From the NCBI GenBank assembly GCA_905216045.1, contig CAJMSL010000063.1, positions 1-10,394 on the forward strand: 10,394 nt of DNA, read 5' to 3'. The notes beneath the pieces are model-generated. The model saw only the letters and a program-made list of their open reading frames with translations, was not told where the DNA came from and did not search any database. Positions 1 through 6,227 of this stretch are shown piece by piece. Position 1 is the stretch's first letter. The number at the start of each line of letters is the position of its first letter. A program made the translations under genes and the position numbers. This DNA comes from an uncultured bacterium. Lineage in GTDB: Bacteria; Actinomycetota; Coriobacteriia; Coriobacteriales; Coriobacteriaceae.

Positions 1-936
1 AAGATCGTGGTCCGCCGGGCCGAAGAGGGGGAGAAGCTCACCACCCTGGATGGCAAGGAGCATACCCTCACCGCCAACCACCTGGTCATCGCCGACGACA
101 CCCGGGCCGTGGGTCTGGCTGGCATCATGGGCGGCCTGAACAGCGAGATCGTCGCCGACACCGCCGACGTGGTGTTCGAGTCCGCCAACTTCAACGGCAC
201 CTGCATCCGCAAGGGCGCGCTGGCCCTGGGCATGCGCACCGAGGCCAGCGCCAAGTTCGAAAAGGGCCTGGATCCCCTGAATACCCTGCCCGCCGTCCAG
301 CGGGCCTGCGAGCTGGTGGAGCTGCTGGGCGCCGGAGAGGTAGTGGACGGCGTCATCGACATCCTCAACTACGTGCCCCAGCCCCACACCATCCGCATGG
401 ACCCGGAGCGGGTGAACGCGCTGCTGGGCACCGACATCCCCGCAGCGGAGCAGTACCGGTATCTGGCCCGGGTGGACATCCGCACAGCGGACGACAGCTG
501 CCCCGGCGGCCCTGCCGACGTGACCATCCCCTCCTGGCGGGGCGACGTGGAGGGCATCGCCGATCTGGCGGAGGAAGTGGCCCGGTTCTACGGCTACAAC
601 AACATCCCCACCACCCTGATGCGGGGCCAGACCACCCTGGGCGGCTACTCCCCTGAGCAGGAGCTGGCGCGCGCCTTGGGCCTGACGCCCGACGAGGTGG
701 CCGTATTTGGCGATTCCGATAACGATCTGCCCATGATCGATGCCGTTCCCAACTCCGTTGCAGTTGCCAATGCCAATGAGGCCGTCACGGCTGCCGCGCG
801 CTGGCATATCGGCGCCGCGGCAGATGATGCGGTCGCCGGGGCTCTGCATCAGATTGCCGCCTGCGCCGCGACGGGGGAGATGCCACCGTTTATGCGTCAG
901 GAGGGTGCAGCCGACGCGAATTTCGCGAACAGCTAA
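1..936 (+). CDS. Chimeric partial ORF: PheT (phenylalanyl-tRNA synthetase beta) joined to HAD phosphatase C-terminus
   Basis: The ORF is open from base 1 and ends at TAA 934-936. Codons 1 to about 220 match the B3/B4-to-B5 part of PheT, the beta subunit that edits mischarged tRNA and helps form Phe-tRNA. Recognisable stretches are GLAGIMGG, RTEASAKFEKGLDP, the IPSWRGDV segment and ARFYGYNNIP. From about base 660 the protein becomes the C-terminal part of a Cof-type HAD phosphatase. It has motif IV, FGDSDNDLPM (about 697-735), followed by VAVANANEAV, but motifs I and II are missing. Base use changes at the same place: the PheT part uses almost only ATC, CCC and ACC, while ATT, GTT and TTT appear afterwards. 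No natural PheT-HAD fusion is known to me. The join is best read as an assembly chimera or a recombination scar, and the true gene upstream of LysR is probably the HAD phosphatase. Confidence 0.85.
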   Translation, partial: KIVVRRAEEGEKLTTLDGKEHTLTANHLVIADDTRAVGLAGIMGGLNSEIVADTADVVFESANFNGTCIRKGALALGMRTEASAKFEKGLDPLNTLPAVQRACELVELLGAGEVVDGVIDILNYVPQPHTIRMDPERVNALLGTDIPAAEQYRYLARVDIRTADDSCPGGPADVTIPSWRGDVEGIADLAEEVARFYGYNNIPTTLMRGQTTLGGYSPEQELARALGLTPDEVAVFGDSDNDLPMIDAVPNSVAVANANEAVTAAARWHIGAAADDAVAGALHQIAACAATGEMPPFMRQEGAADANFANS

Positions 937-946
937 GGAGACAGCC

Positions 947-1843
947 ATGAAGCTCCAGCAGCTCAGATATGTCGTCAAAGTTGCCGAATGCGGCAGCATT
1001 ACCGAGGCCTCGCGCCGTCTCTTTGTGTCGCAGCCTTCGATTACCGCGTCGATTCGCGATCTCGAAAACGAGATGGGTGTGCACATCTTTGAGCGCACCA
1101 ACAAGGGCGTCATTGTGTCCGAGGAAGGCGAGACCTTCTTGGGCTATGCGCGCCAGGTACTCGACCAGGCCGACCTGCTCGAGGGCAAGTACAAGGGCGC
1201 ATCCGAGCAGGTGCCGCACTTTAGTGTGAGCTGCCAGCATTATTCCTTTGCCGTCAACGCGTTTGTCGACGTGATCCGCGAGTTCGATGCCGCGCGTTAC
1301 GACTTCACCCTGCGCGAGGAGCAGACTCACGAGATTATCGAGGATGTCGCGCATATGAAAAGCGAACTGGGCATCCTGTACTTATCCGAGCATAACCGCG
1401 AGGTCATCGAGCGCATGCTGGTGGCCAACGAGCTCGTGTTCGAAGGACTCTTCTGCGCCACGCCGCATGTCTTCGTCTGCGCCGACCATCCGCTGGCGGA
1501 CCGCTCCAGCGTGACGCTCGAGGATCTGGAAGACTACCCGTTCCTGTCCTACGAGCAGGGCAGCTACAACTCGTTTTACTATTCCGAGGAGCTGACCTCG
1601 ACGTTCGAGCGTCGCAAAAATATCCGCGTGCGCGACCGTGCGACGTTGTTCAATTTGGCCATGGGCCTCAACGGCTACACGGTATGCTCGGGCGTGATCA
1701 GCCACGAGCTCAACGGCCCCGGCATTATCTCGATTCCGCTCGACGTGGACGAGTACATGGAGATTGGCATCATCACGCGCAAGAACACGACGCTTACGCG
1801 CTACGGTCGGGCCTATATCGACGCGATTCGTCAGCATATCTAG
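947..1843 (+). CDS. LysR-family transcriptional regulator, probably of methionine/sulfur metabolism (MtaR/MetR-like)
   Basis: The protein has 298 residues, normal for a LysR regulator. The N-terminal winged helix-turn-helix is clear: LRYVVKVAECGSITEASRRL, then SQPSITASIRDLE and the wing around FERTNKG (about residues 6-55). A long helix follows, then a two-lobed effector domain from about residue 90 to the end. The start is set by AAGGAG at 935-940, six bases before ATG 947; upstream in-frame ATGs lie inside the HAD reading frame and are rejected. The gene follows the HAD stop by 10 bases, so the two are probably co-transcribed. The next gene on the same strand is a methionine synthase, and the gap between holds a palindrome matching MtaR/MetR boxes. 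Regulation of that synthase is inferred from position and site. CysB- or CynR-type control of other sulfur genes is the main alternative. Confidence 0.9.
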   Translation: MKLQQLRYVVKVAECGSITEASRRLFVSQPSITASIRDLENEMGVHIFERTNKGVIVSEEGETFLGYARQVLDQADLLEGKYKGASEQVPHFSVSCQHYSFAVNAFVDVIREFDAARYDFTLREEQTHEIIEDVAHMKSELGILYLSEHNREVIERMLVANELVFEGLFCATPHVFVCADHPLADRSSVTLEDLEDYPFLSYEQGSYNSFYYSEELTSTFERRKNIRVRDRATLFNLAMGLNGYTVCSGVISHELNGPGIISIPLDVDEYMEIGIITRKNTTLTRYGRAYIDAIRQHI

Positions 1844-1889
1844 GCTGCTGTGCTCCGCACGGTTCAAGTCTCTTTATGACAGTCCAGAC

Positions 1890-1912
1890 TGATATAGGAA
1901 ACATCTATATCA
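1890..1912. promoter_or_regulatory. LysR operator, MET-box-like inverted repeat
   Basis: TGATATAG (1890-1897) and CTATATCA (1905-1912) form a perfect 8-base inverted repeat with a 7-base spacer. This fits the T-N11-A rule for LysR sites. The inner arms TATAG-N7-CTATA match the outline of the published MET-box of MtaR/MetR in streptococci (TATAG, seven bases, CTATA). It lies about 4 bases upstream of a candidate extended -10 and would cover the weak -35 region, the usual place for LysR activation. Binding by the adjacent regulator is inferred. Confidence 0.7.
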
Positions 1913-1915
1913 AAC

Positions 1916-1924
1916 TGTTATAAA
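1916..1924 (+). promoter_or_regulatory. Candidate extended -10 promoter of the methionine synthase gene
   Basis: TGTTATAAA has the TGn-TATAAA form of an extended -10 element. The region 17 bases upstream gives no good -35, which fits a promoter that needs an activator. The LysR palindrome ends four bases upstream. The distance to the ATG at 1999 leaves a leader of roughly 65-70 bases. No SAM, S-box or B12 riboswitch core was seen in it. Confidence 0.4.
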
Positions 1925-1944
1925 CGTATATTTTACGATGGTCA

Positions 1945-1958
1945 TATGAGCGCTCATA
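1945..1958. repeat. 14-base perfect palindrome in the methionine synthase leader
   Basis: TATGAGCGCTCATA is a perfect dyad with no spacer, between the candidate promoter and the ribosome binding site. It could be an operator half for another dimeric regulator, or could restrict leader structure. The sequence gives no way to choose. Confidence 0.4.
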
Positions 1959-1998
1959 CTCTGTCCCAGTAAAGCAACCAATGCAAAGGGAGATATCT

Positions 1999-3132
1999 AT
2001 GAGCACTTCGATTCAACCGAACGCGCCGTTTCGCGCCGATATCGTCGGCAGCTTTCTTCGTCCGCAGGCTGTAAAGGACGCCCGTGCCGCCTATGTCGCG
2101 GGTAAACTCGACGCTTCCGGCCTTAAGGCCGCCGAGGACGATGCCATTCGCGATTTGGTGGCCAAGCAGAAGGCCGCCGGCCTGCAGGTGATCACCGATG
2201 GCGAGTTCCGCCGCAGCTACTGGCACCTCGATTTTATGTGGGGCCTTAACGGCATTGAGCGCCGCACCTCACGCACGGGTTATATGTTCCATGACGAGGA
2301 GACGACAGCCGACACCGCCGTGGTTACCGGTCCCATTAGCGGCGAGAACCACCCGTTCGTCGAGCATTTTAAGTTCGTCAAGGCGCTTGAGGAGGAGGGC
2401 CAGGTCGCACGCCAGACCATTCCGGCGCCGATCCAGACGTTCTCTGAGGTCGCGCTCGATCGCTGCGATGGCCAGCAGGAGAGCCTGCGCGCTGTCTATA
2501 AGACCGATGAGGAACTTGCCGACGCCATTGCAGCCGCTTATCGCACGGTGATCGCCGACCTGTACGCAGCAGGCTGCCGCAACATCCAGTTTGATGACTG
2601 CACCTGGGGCATCTACTGCGATACCGATTTTGTCGCCAAAACCGGCATGAGCCCGGTCGACCTGCAAAAGGTAAGCGAGCTGGGCGTGGCGCTCAACAAC
2701 GCCGCCATCGAGGGCAAGCCCGACGATTTGGTCATCAACACGCACGTGTGCCGCGGCAACTACCACTCCACCTACGCTTTTGAAGGCGGCTACGACCCTA
2801 TCGCTCCGTATCTGTTCGCACATGAGAATGTCGATGCGTTCTATCTGGAGTTCGACACGCCGCGCGCCGGCAGCTTTGAGCCGCTCAAGTACGTCGCTCC
2901 CGGCAAGAAGGTCGTGCTGGGCTTGGTAACCACCAAGGCGGCAGAGCTCGAGAACGAGGATGTTATCGTCGAGCGCATCCGCGAAGCCGCTAAGTACGTG
3001 CCGCTCGAGAATCTATACCTGTCGCCCCAGTGCGGCTTTGCCAGCTGCGAGATTGGCAACAAGCTGACCGAGGACGAGCAATGGGCGAAGATCGCGCTGG
3101 TCAAGCGCATTGCCGAGCGCGTTTGGAAGTAA
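1999..3132 (+). CDS. Core-type cobalamin-independent methionine synthase (YxjG/MetE C-terminal family)
   Basis: This 377-residue protein matches the short MetE-like family (Bacillus YxjG/YxjH), which corresponds to the catalytic C-terminal half of MetE and makes methionine by moving a methyl group to homocysteine. The zinc ligands are visible: H249 and C251 in INTHVCRGN, E284 in FYLEFD and C345 in SPQCGFAS. The E-to-C distance of 61 residues is the same as in E. coli MetE (665 to 726). Other family marks are ITDGEFRRS (about 65-73) and IQFDDCTW (196-203). The start at 1999 is chosen over 1981 because AAAGGGAGA (1985-1993) lies correctly before it and would fall inside the longer reading. The usual methyl donor of short forms is not settled. 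Methyl-folate, methylcobalamin proteins or S-methyl compounds are all possible. Control by the upstream LysR is inferred. Confidence 0.92.
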   Translation: MSTSIQPNAPFRADIVGSFLRPQAVKDARAAYVAGKLDASGLKAAEDDAIRDLVAKQKAAGLQVITDGEFRRSYWHLDFMWGLNGIERRTSRTGYMFHDEETTADTAVVTGPISGENHPFVEHFKFVKALEEEGQVARQTIPAPIQTFSEVALDRCDGQQESLRAVYKTDEELADAIAAAYRTVIADLYAAGCRNIQFDDCTWGIYCDTDFVAKTGMSPVDLQKVSELGVALNNAAIEGKPDDLVINTHVCRGNYHSTYAFEGGYDPIAPYLFAHENVDAFYLEFDTPRAGSFEPLKYVAPGKKVVLGLVTTKAAELENEDVIVERIREAAKYVPLENLYLSPQCGFASCEIGNKLTEDEQWAKIALVKRIAERVWK

Positions 3133-3142
3133 CGCTAGCGTT
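3131..3142. repeat. 12-base palindrome at the methionine synthase stop codon
   Basis: AACGCTAGCGTT is a perfect dyad overlapping the TAA stop. It has no loop and no T-run, so it is not a good terminator. Its role is unknown. Confidence 0.3.
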
Positions 3143-3179
3143 TGCAGGTGGCGGCGCGTGCGAGGCATTGCGTATCGCG

Positions 3180-3185
3180 TACAAT
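3180..3185 (+). promoter_or_regulatory. Possible -10 box before the 17-codon ORF
   Basis: TACAAT is a good -10 hexamer about 70 bases before the small ORF. No convincing -35 stands 16-18 bases upstream, so the call is weak. Confidence 0.25.
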
Positions 3186-3255
3186 GGTTCGGATCGTATC
3201 GTTCGGGCAGGTTATCCGATATGCCTGATCGCCCTTCCATCATGAAAGGACATCC

Positions 3256-3309
3256 ATGCCCCAGTTCTCGCCGCCCACCGTATCTGAACTCGAGGAGACT
3301 ACTGAATAG
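3256..3309 (+). CDS. 17-residue ORF with good ribosome binding site; leader peptide or gene remnant
   Basis: The ATG at 3256 follows AAAGGA (3245-3250) at a spacing of five bases. The 17 codons read MPQFSPPTVSELEETTE and end in two consecutive TAG codons (3307-3312). A strong terminator begins 17 bases after the first stop. The peptide has no run of one regulatory amino acid, so classic attenuation is not supported. It resembles the beginning of a longer, acidic soluble protein whose body is missing, so a deletion remnant is as likely as a true small gene. No family is recognised. Confidence 0.4.
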   Translation: MPQFSPPTVSELEETTE

Positions 3310-3326
3310 TAGCTGCGTTCAGCCAA

Positions 3327-3374
3327 ATTAAAAATGGCGTCCATGCGTATGTACGCGTGGACGCCATTTTTAAT
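3327..3374. terminator. Strong bidirectional Rho-independent terminator
   Basis: Arms 3327-3343 and 3358-3374 form a perfect 17-base stem (ATTAAAAATGGCGTCCA and its complement). The 14-base loop contains a further GCGTA/TACGC pairing. The stem carries A-runs on the left and T-runs on the right on both strands, so it can stop transcription from both sides. It separates the plus-strand methionine unit from the convergent minus-strand esterase. The esterase stop codon (complement of 3370-3372) lies inside the right arm. Confidence 0.92.
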
Positions 3375-4083
3375 GCGTCAGTATCCAGTGGATGCCGCGC
3401 GCCATGCGCAGGTCAGTTTGGGCAAAATGATTGCCGGGGTTGAGCTCCAGCGTTGTTGGGATGTCACGCTCTATAAACAGCTCTTCCATCGCGCGCGTAT
3501 CGTCGAGTACGTGCCGCATCAAGCGGTTGGGCGTCTTGGTATCCTTATTACCGAGCGACAGATAGGCGGCGTCGGGCGTAGCCGTCATCGTGCGCTCGCG
3601 CGCGTAGTCGATAAAGCTGGGGAACCACAGCGACCCCGATGCACTCGCTGCGCGCTCAAAGACATCTGTTTGCCAAAGTGCCCACAGTGCAAAAAGACCC
3701 GCCAACGAGTAGCCGGCAACGCCGCGCCAGGCGGGCGGTTGCGGGAGCGATGATTCGGCCTGGGGGATTATCTGCTTCAACAACTCGTCAAGAAAACCAG
3801 CAGCCTGTCCGCCAAAGGGCTCGGCATCTCGTATAGTTCCCTCGCATTCCCAGGGGCTCAGCTCGCGATTCCAATCGAGCCCTCCAATGGCTACAAGGGT
3901 GAACGGCGGGCAGTCGAGCTCTCGGCAGCGCTCGTAGACTTCACTACCGTCGCCCATAACCACGGGGAGGTAGATGACGGGCGCGCCTTCCGCACACTCT
4001 GAATAAACGGTTATCTGCTTATGATGCGCTTCCAAGGCAGGCTTCTCTCGGTGTTGTGATATCGACAGCCTCAATTGTTGCAC
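3370..4083 (-). CDS. Alpha/beta-hydrolase esterase (putative esterase, Fes/IroE-like fold)
   Basis: The ORF gives 237 residues with the layout of the putative-esterase family. The nucleophile elbow is GYSLAG (residues 124-129, Ser126), a likely acid is D181 in SLGNKDTKT, and the histidine is H219 in NPGNHF. PVIYLPVV at 36-43 is the first core strand. No signal peptide or membrane segment is seen, so it should be cytoplasmic. The substrate is unknown; relatives cleave siderophore esters or simple acyl esters. The start is uncertain. The listed start is a GTG with no clear ribosome binding site, and a TTG at about residue 17, just before EAHHKQ, is an alternative. The permease terminator ends only about 20 bases upstream, so expression may depend on readthrough or on a promoter not visible here. 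Confidence 0.8.
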   Translation of the reverse strand: MQQLRLSISQHREKPALEAHHKQITVYSECAEGAPVIYLPVVMGDGSEVYERCRELDCPPFTLVAIGGLDWNRELSPWECEGTIRDAEPFGGQAAGFLDELLKQIIPQAESSLPQPPAWRGVAGYSLAGLFALWALWQTDVFERAASASGSLWFPSFIDYARERTMTATPDAAYLSLGNKDTKTPNRLMRHVLDDTRAMEELFIERDIPTTLELNPGNHFAQTDLRMARGIHWILTH

Positions 4084-4101
4084 GCTGGCACGGGGGCAGA
4101 C

Positions 4102-4145
4102 GCTAAAAGAAAGGCGCGGAGCCGCTCGATGCGATTCCGCGCCTT
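4102..4145 (-). terminator. Rho-independent terminator of the purine permease gene
   Basis: AAGGCGCGGA (4111-4120) pairs perfectly with TCCGCGCCTT (4136-4145) around a 15-base loop. On the minus strand the stem is followed by TTTCTTTTA, a usable T-tract. It lies 28 bases after the permease stop and just before the esterase start. Confidence 0.8.
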
Positions 4146-4172
4146 GTTGTTTTGCTTTAGCAGACTATGCCG

Positions 4173-5483
4173 TTACGCCACGAAGAAGTAGACGAGGAAG
4201 GCAAGGGCTGCGATCCACATGAGCGGCTTGATCTTGGAGGCCTCGCCCTTAAAGAGCGCGACGATCACGTAGGCGATAAAGCCCAGGCCGATGCCGGCAG
4301 AGATGGAGTAGGTGAAGGGCACGCCGGCGACAATCATGAACGCCGGGAAACCCTGCGACACGTCGGACCAGTCGATCTCGGAGGCCTCGCTCATCATGAG
4401 GTAGCCGACGTAGACCAGGGCACCGCAGGTGGCGGCGCTGGAAACGATGGTGACGATGGGGGAGAAGAACGCGGCGAGAATGAACAGCACGCCGGTGGTG
4501 ACGGAGGTGAGGCCCGTGCGGCCACCGTCGGCAGCGCCAGAGGTGGACTCGACGAAGGTGGTGATGGAGGAGACGCCCATGAAACCGCCCACAGCAGCGG
4601 CGGCGGAGTCGACGATCAAGATCTCCTTGATATTCTCGACGTTGCCGTCGTCGGTGAGGAACTCGCCCTGCTTGGCCACGGCCATCGCGGTACCCATGGT
4701 GTCGAAGAAGTCACTCATGAGCAGCGAGAACGAGATGACGAGGAGCGCGGGGTCGGTAAGGACCTTGACGATGGCGGGCACGCCGCCGGCATCGGCGATG
4801 GGGCCACCGATGCTCGAGAAGTCGAGCGGGGCGATGATACCGGTCGGAGCCTGGGTCACACCTAGGGGGATACCGGCGATGACGGCGACGACGATGCCGA
4901 TGAGCAGCGAGCCGGGGACGTTGCGGCAGGCGAGGGCGACCGTCACCAGGATGGAGATGATGCCGACGATGAAGGTAGGGGAGGTGATGTCGCCCAGACC
5001 GACGAGTGTACCGGCGCCAGCGGTGATAATGCCGGCATCGCACAGGCCAATCATGGCGATGAACAGGCCCAGACCCACCGAGATGGCGTGACGCAGGACA
5101 ACCGGGATGGCGTCCATGATGGCCTCACGCAGGCCACAAAGCACGAGCAGCAAGATGACGACGCCCTCAAGGAAGATGACGCTCATGGCCACGTGCCAGT
5201 CACCGCCGCAGACGGTGGTGGTGATTCCAGCGATCATCGCGTTGACGCCTAAGCCCGATGCGCAGGCGAGCGGGCGGTTGGCGAAGATGCCCATGCAGAT
5301 GGTCATGATGCCGGCGCCCAGGCAGGTGGCGCAGGCGAGCGCTCCCGCATCGATGCCAGCACCCGAGAGCACCGCGGGGTTGCCGGCGATGATGTAGGCC
5401 ATCGCCAGGAATGTTGTCAGTCCAGCGCGGAGTTCGGTCCCGATTGTGGACTTGCGCTCGCTGACGTGAAATAGTTCGTCCAT
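4173..5483 (-). CDS. NCS2-family purine permease (AzgA/PbuG type: adenine, guanine or hypoxanthine)
   Basis: The 436-residue membrane protein has the size and hydrophobic pattern of the AzgA-like branch of nucleobase:cation symporters, about 12-14 membrane segments. Family signatures are GLTTFLAMAYIIAGNPAVL (21-39), SGLGVNAMIAG (76-86), SDFFDTMGTAMAVA (257-270) and ESTSGAADGGRTGLTS (312-327). The last two match the substrate and ion sites of this fold. It should import purine bases with protons across the cell membrane. ATG 5483 is chosen because GGAAAGG lies just upstream on the minus strand; the 19-codon extension to 5540 has no such site. Its leader has a small hairpin (5501-5506 with 5516-5521) but no purine riboswitch. 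It is divergent from the deformylase-like gene. Which purine it prefers cannot be read from the sequence. Confidence 0.92.
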   Translation of the reverse strand: MDELFHVSERKSTIGTELRAGLTTFLAMAYIIAGNPAVLSGAGIDAGALACATCLGAGIMTICMGIFANRPLACASGLGVNAMIAGITTTVCGGDWHVAMSVIFLEGVVILLLVLCGLREAIMDAIPVVLRHAISVGLGLFIAMIGLCDAGIITAGAGTLVGLGDITSPTFIVGIISILVTVALACRNVPGSLLIGIVVAVIAGIPLGVTQAPTGIIAPLDFSSIGGPIADAGGVPAIVKVLTDPALLVISFSLLMSDFFDTMGTAMAVAKQGEFLTDDGNVENIKEILIVDSAAAAVGGFMGVSSITTFVESTSGAADGGRTGLTSVTTGVLFILAAFFSPIVTIVSSAATCGALVYVGYLMMSEASEIDWSDVSQGFPAFMIVAGVPFTYSISAGIGLGFIAYVIVALFKGEASKIKPLMWIAALAFLVYFFVA

Positions 5484-5538
5484 GCATACCCTTTCCTTGT
5501 TCGGCCCCGAGTTTAGGCCGATTGACACGAACTCACCC

Positions 5539-5544
5539 ACTATA
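5539..5544 (-). promoter_or_regulatory. Possible -10 box of the purine permease gene
   Basis: On the minus strand this reads TATAGT, a fair -10, about 55 bases before the chosen ATG. No good -35 was found at the usual distance, so the call is tentative. Confidence 0.25.
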
Positions 5545-5637
5545 TCGCCTTTGTGAAGTTGGTGTTCCTCACATGTTGATGTTCGGCGGTTTGTAACGGA
5601 CGGGCGGTATCTTTCGCATGAAATTGTGTAGGTACCG

Positions 5638-5643
5638 TATACT
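5638..5643 (+). promoter_or_regulatory. -10 box of the deformylase-like gene
   Basis: TATACT is a strong -10 hexamer 34 bases before the ATG at 5677. TCGCAT (5614-5619) is a weak -35 at 18 bases. The divergent permease promoter must lie in the same 193-base gap. Confidence 0.45.
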
Positions 5644-5676
5644 TAAGCGGTTACAACGACCCCTATGGAGGAACGT

Positions 5677-6096
5677 ATGATTAAAGAGCTCTGCCGCGAC
5701 GAGGCTATCCTGTCTCAGCGTTGCGAGGTTGCGACTGTCGAGGACGAGTCGGTCGCTCAGGATCTGATTGATACCATCAAGTCGCTCGATGATGCCGGCT
5801 GCTTGGCCGCCAACCAGATTGGCGTTACCAAGAAGGTCTGCGTCTACCTGGACGATGCCGGCGAGCCCCACGTACTCTACAACCCCCGTCTGGTGTTTGG
5901 CCTGGGTGCCAGCAAGATGGAGGAGAGCTGCCTGACGCACGAGGAGGTCACCAAGTCCCCGCGCTATATCAAGTGCAAGGTTGCCTTTGACCAGATTGTC
6001 GACGGCAAGATGAAGGAGTGCCGCCGCGACTACGCGGGCTGTGAGGCACAGATGATCCAGCATATGATCGATCACTGTCTAGGAAAGTTGGTCTAA
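5677..6096 (+). CDS. Peptide-deformylase-like protein with altered metal motif (HMIDH)
   Basis: The 139-residue protein belongs to the short deformylase-like group found beside the true enzyme in many Gram-positives. The three family motifs are present in order: GCLAANQ (41-47, for GxGxAAxQ), EESCL (82-86, for EGCLS, with metal ligand C85) and QHMIDH (128-133, for QHExDH). The two histidines H129 and H133 remain, but the catalytic glutamate between them is methionine 130. Active deformylases use that glutamate as general base to remove the formyl group from new proteins. Weak or no normal activity is therefore expected, though metal binding may persist. GGAGGAA (5667-5673) before ATG 5677 decides the start; the ATG at 5665 overlaps this site. 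It is followed by its own terminator and appears monocistronic. A role in metal or formyl-peptide sensing is conceivable but not shown. Confidence 0.85.
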   Translation: MIKELCRDEAILSQRCEVATVEDESVAQDLIDTIKSLDDAGCLAANQIGVTKKVCVYLDDAGEPHVLYNPRLVFGLGASKMEESCLTHEEVTKSPRYIKCKVAFDQIVDGKMKECRRDYAGCEAQMIQHMIDHCLGKLV

Positions 6097-6128
6097 GGGG
6101 ACCAAAGCACCGCACTTCGTCTCTTTTG

Positions 6129-6170
6129 GCCCGGGCATGACATTGTTGTCATGTCCGGGCTTTTGTGTTT
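6129..6170 (+). terminator. Rho-independent terminator after the deformylase-like gene
   Basis: GCCCGGGCATGACA (6129-6142) pairs with TGTCATGTCCGGGC (6147-6160) through 14 pairs, one a G-U, around a TTGT loop. TTTTGTGTTT follows at once. It separates the deformylase-like gene from the bile salt hydrolase. Confidence 0.92.
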
Positions 6171-6227
6171 AGCGCCTTTTTGTTTGGAGACAATGAAATT
6201 AGCAAGAACGTAAAGCTAGGAGGCGCT

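Noticed and set aside
1844..1998. SAM, T-box or cobalamin riboswitch before the methionine synthase
   Set aside because: The gap is short and AT-rich and lacks the conserved cores of these RNAs. The LysR palindrome explains it better.
3334..3753. Plus-strand ORF opposite the esterase
   Set aside because: It begins inside the terminator stem, has no RBS, and opposes a recognisable hydrolase.
4167..4865. Long plus-strand ORF opposite the purine permease
   Set aside because: It is an antisense shadow with biased Gly/Asp/Glu/His composition and no domain. The permease on the other strand is unmistakable.
5484..5676. Purine riboswitch before the permease
   Set aside because: No three-way junction core was seen on the minus strand, only a small hairpin at 5501-5521.
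5569..6075. Minus-strand ORF opposite the deformylase-like gene
   Set aside because: It is a shadow frame without RBS or domains, while the plus strand carries deformylase motifs, RBS and terminator.
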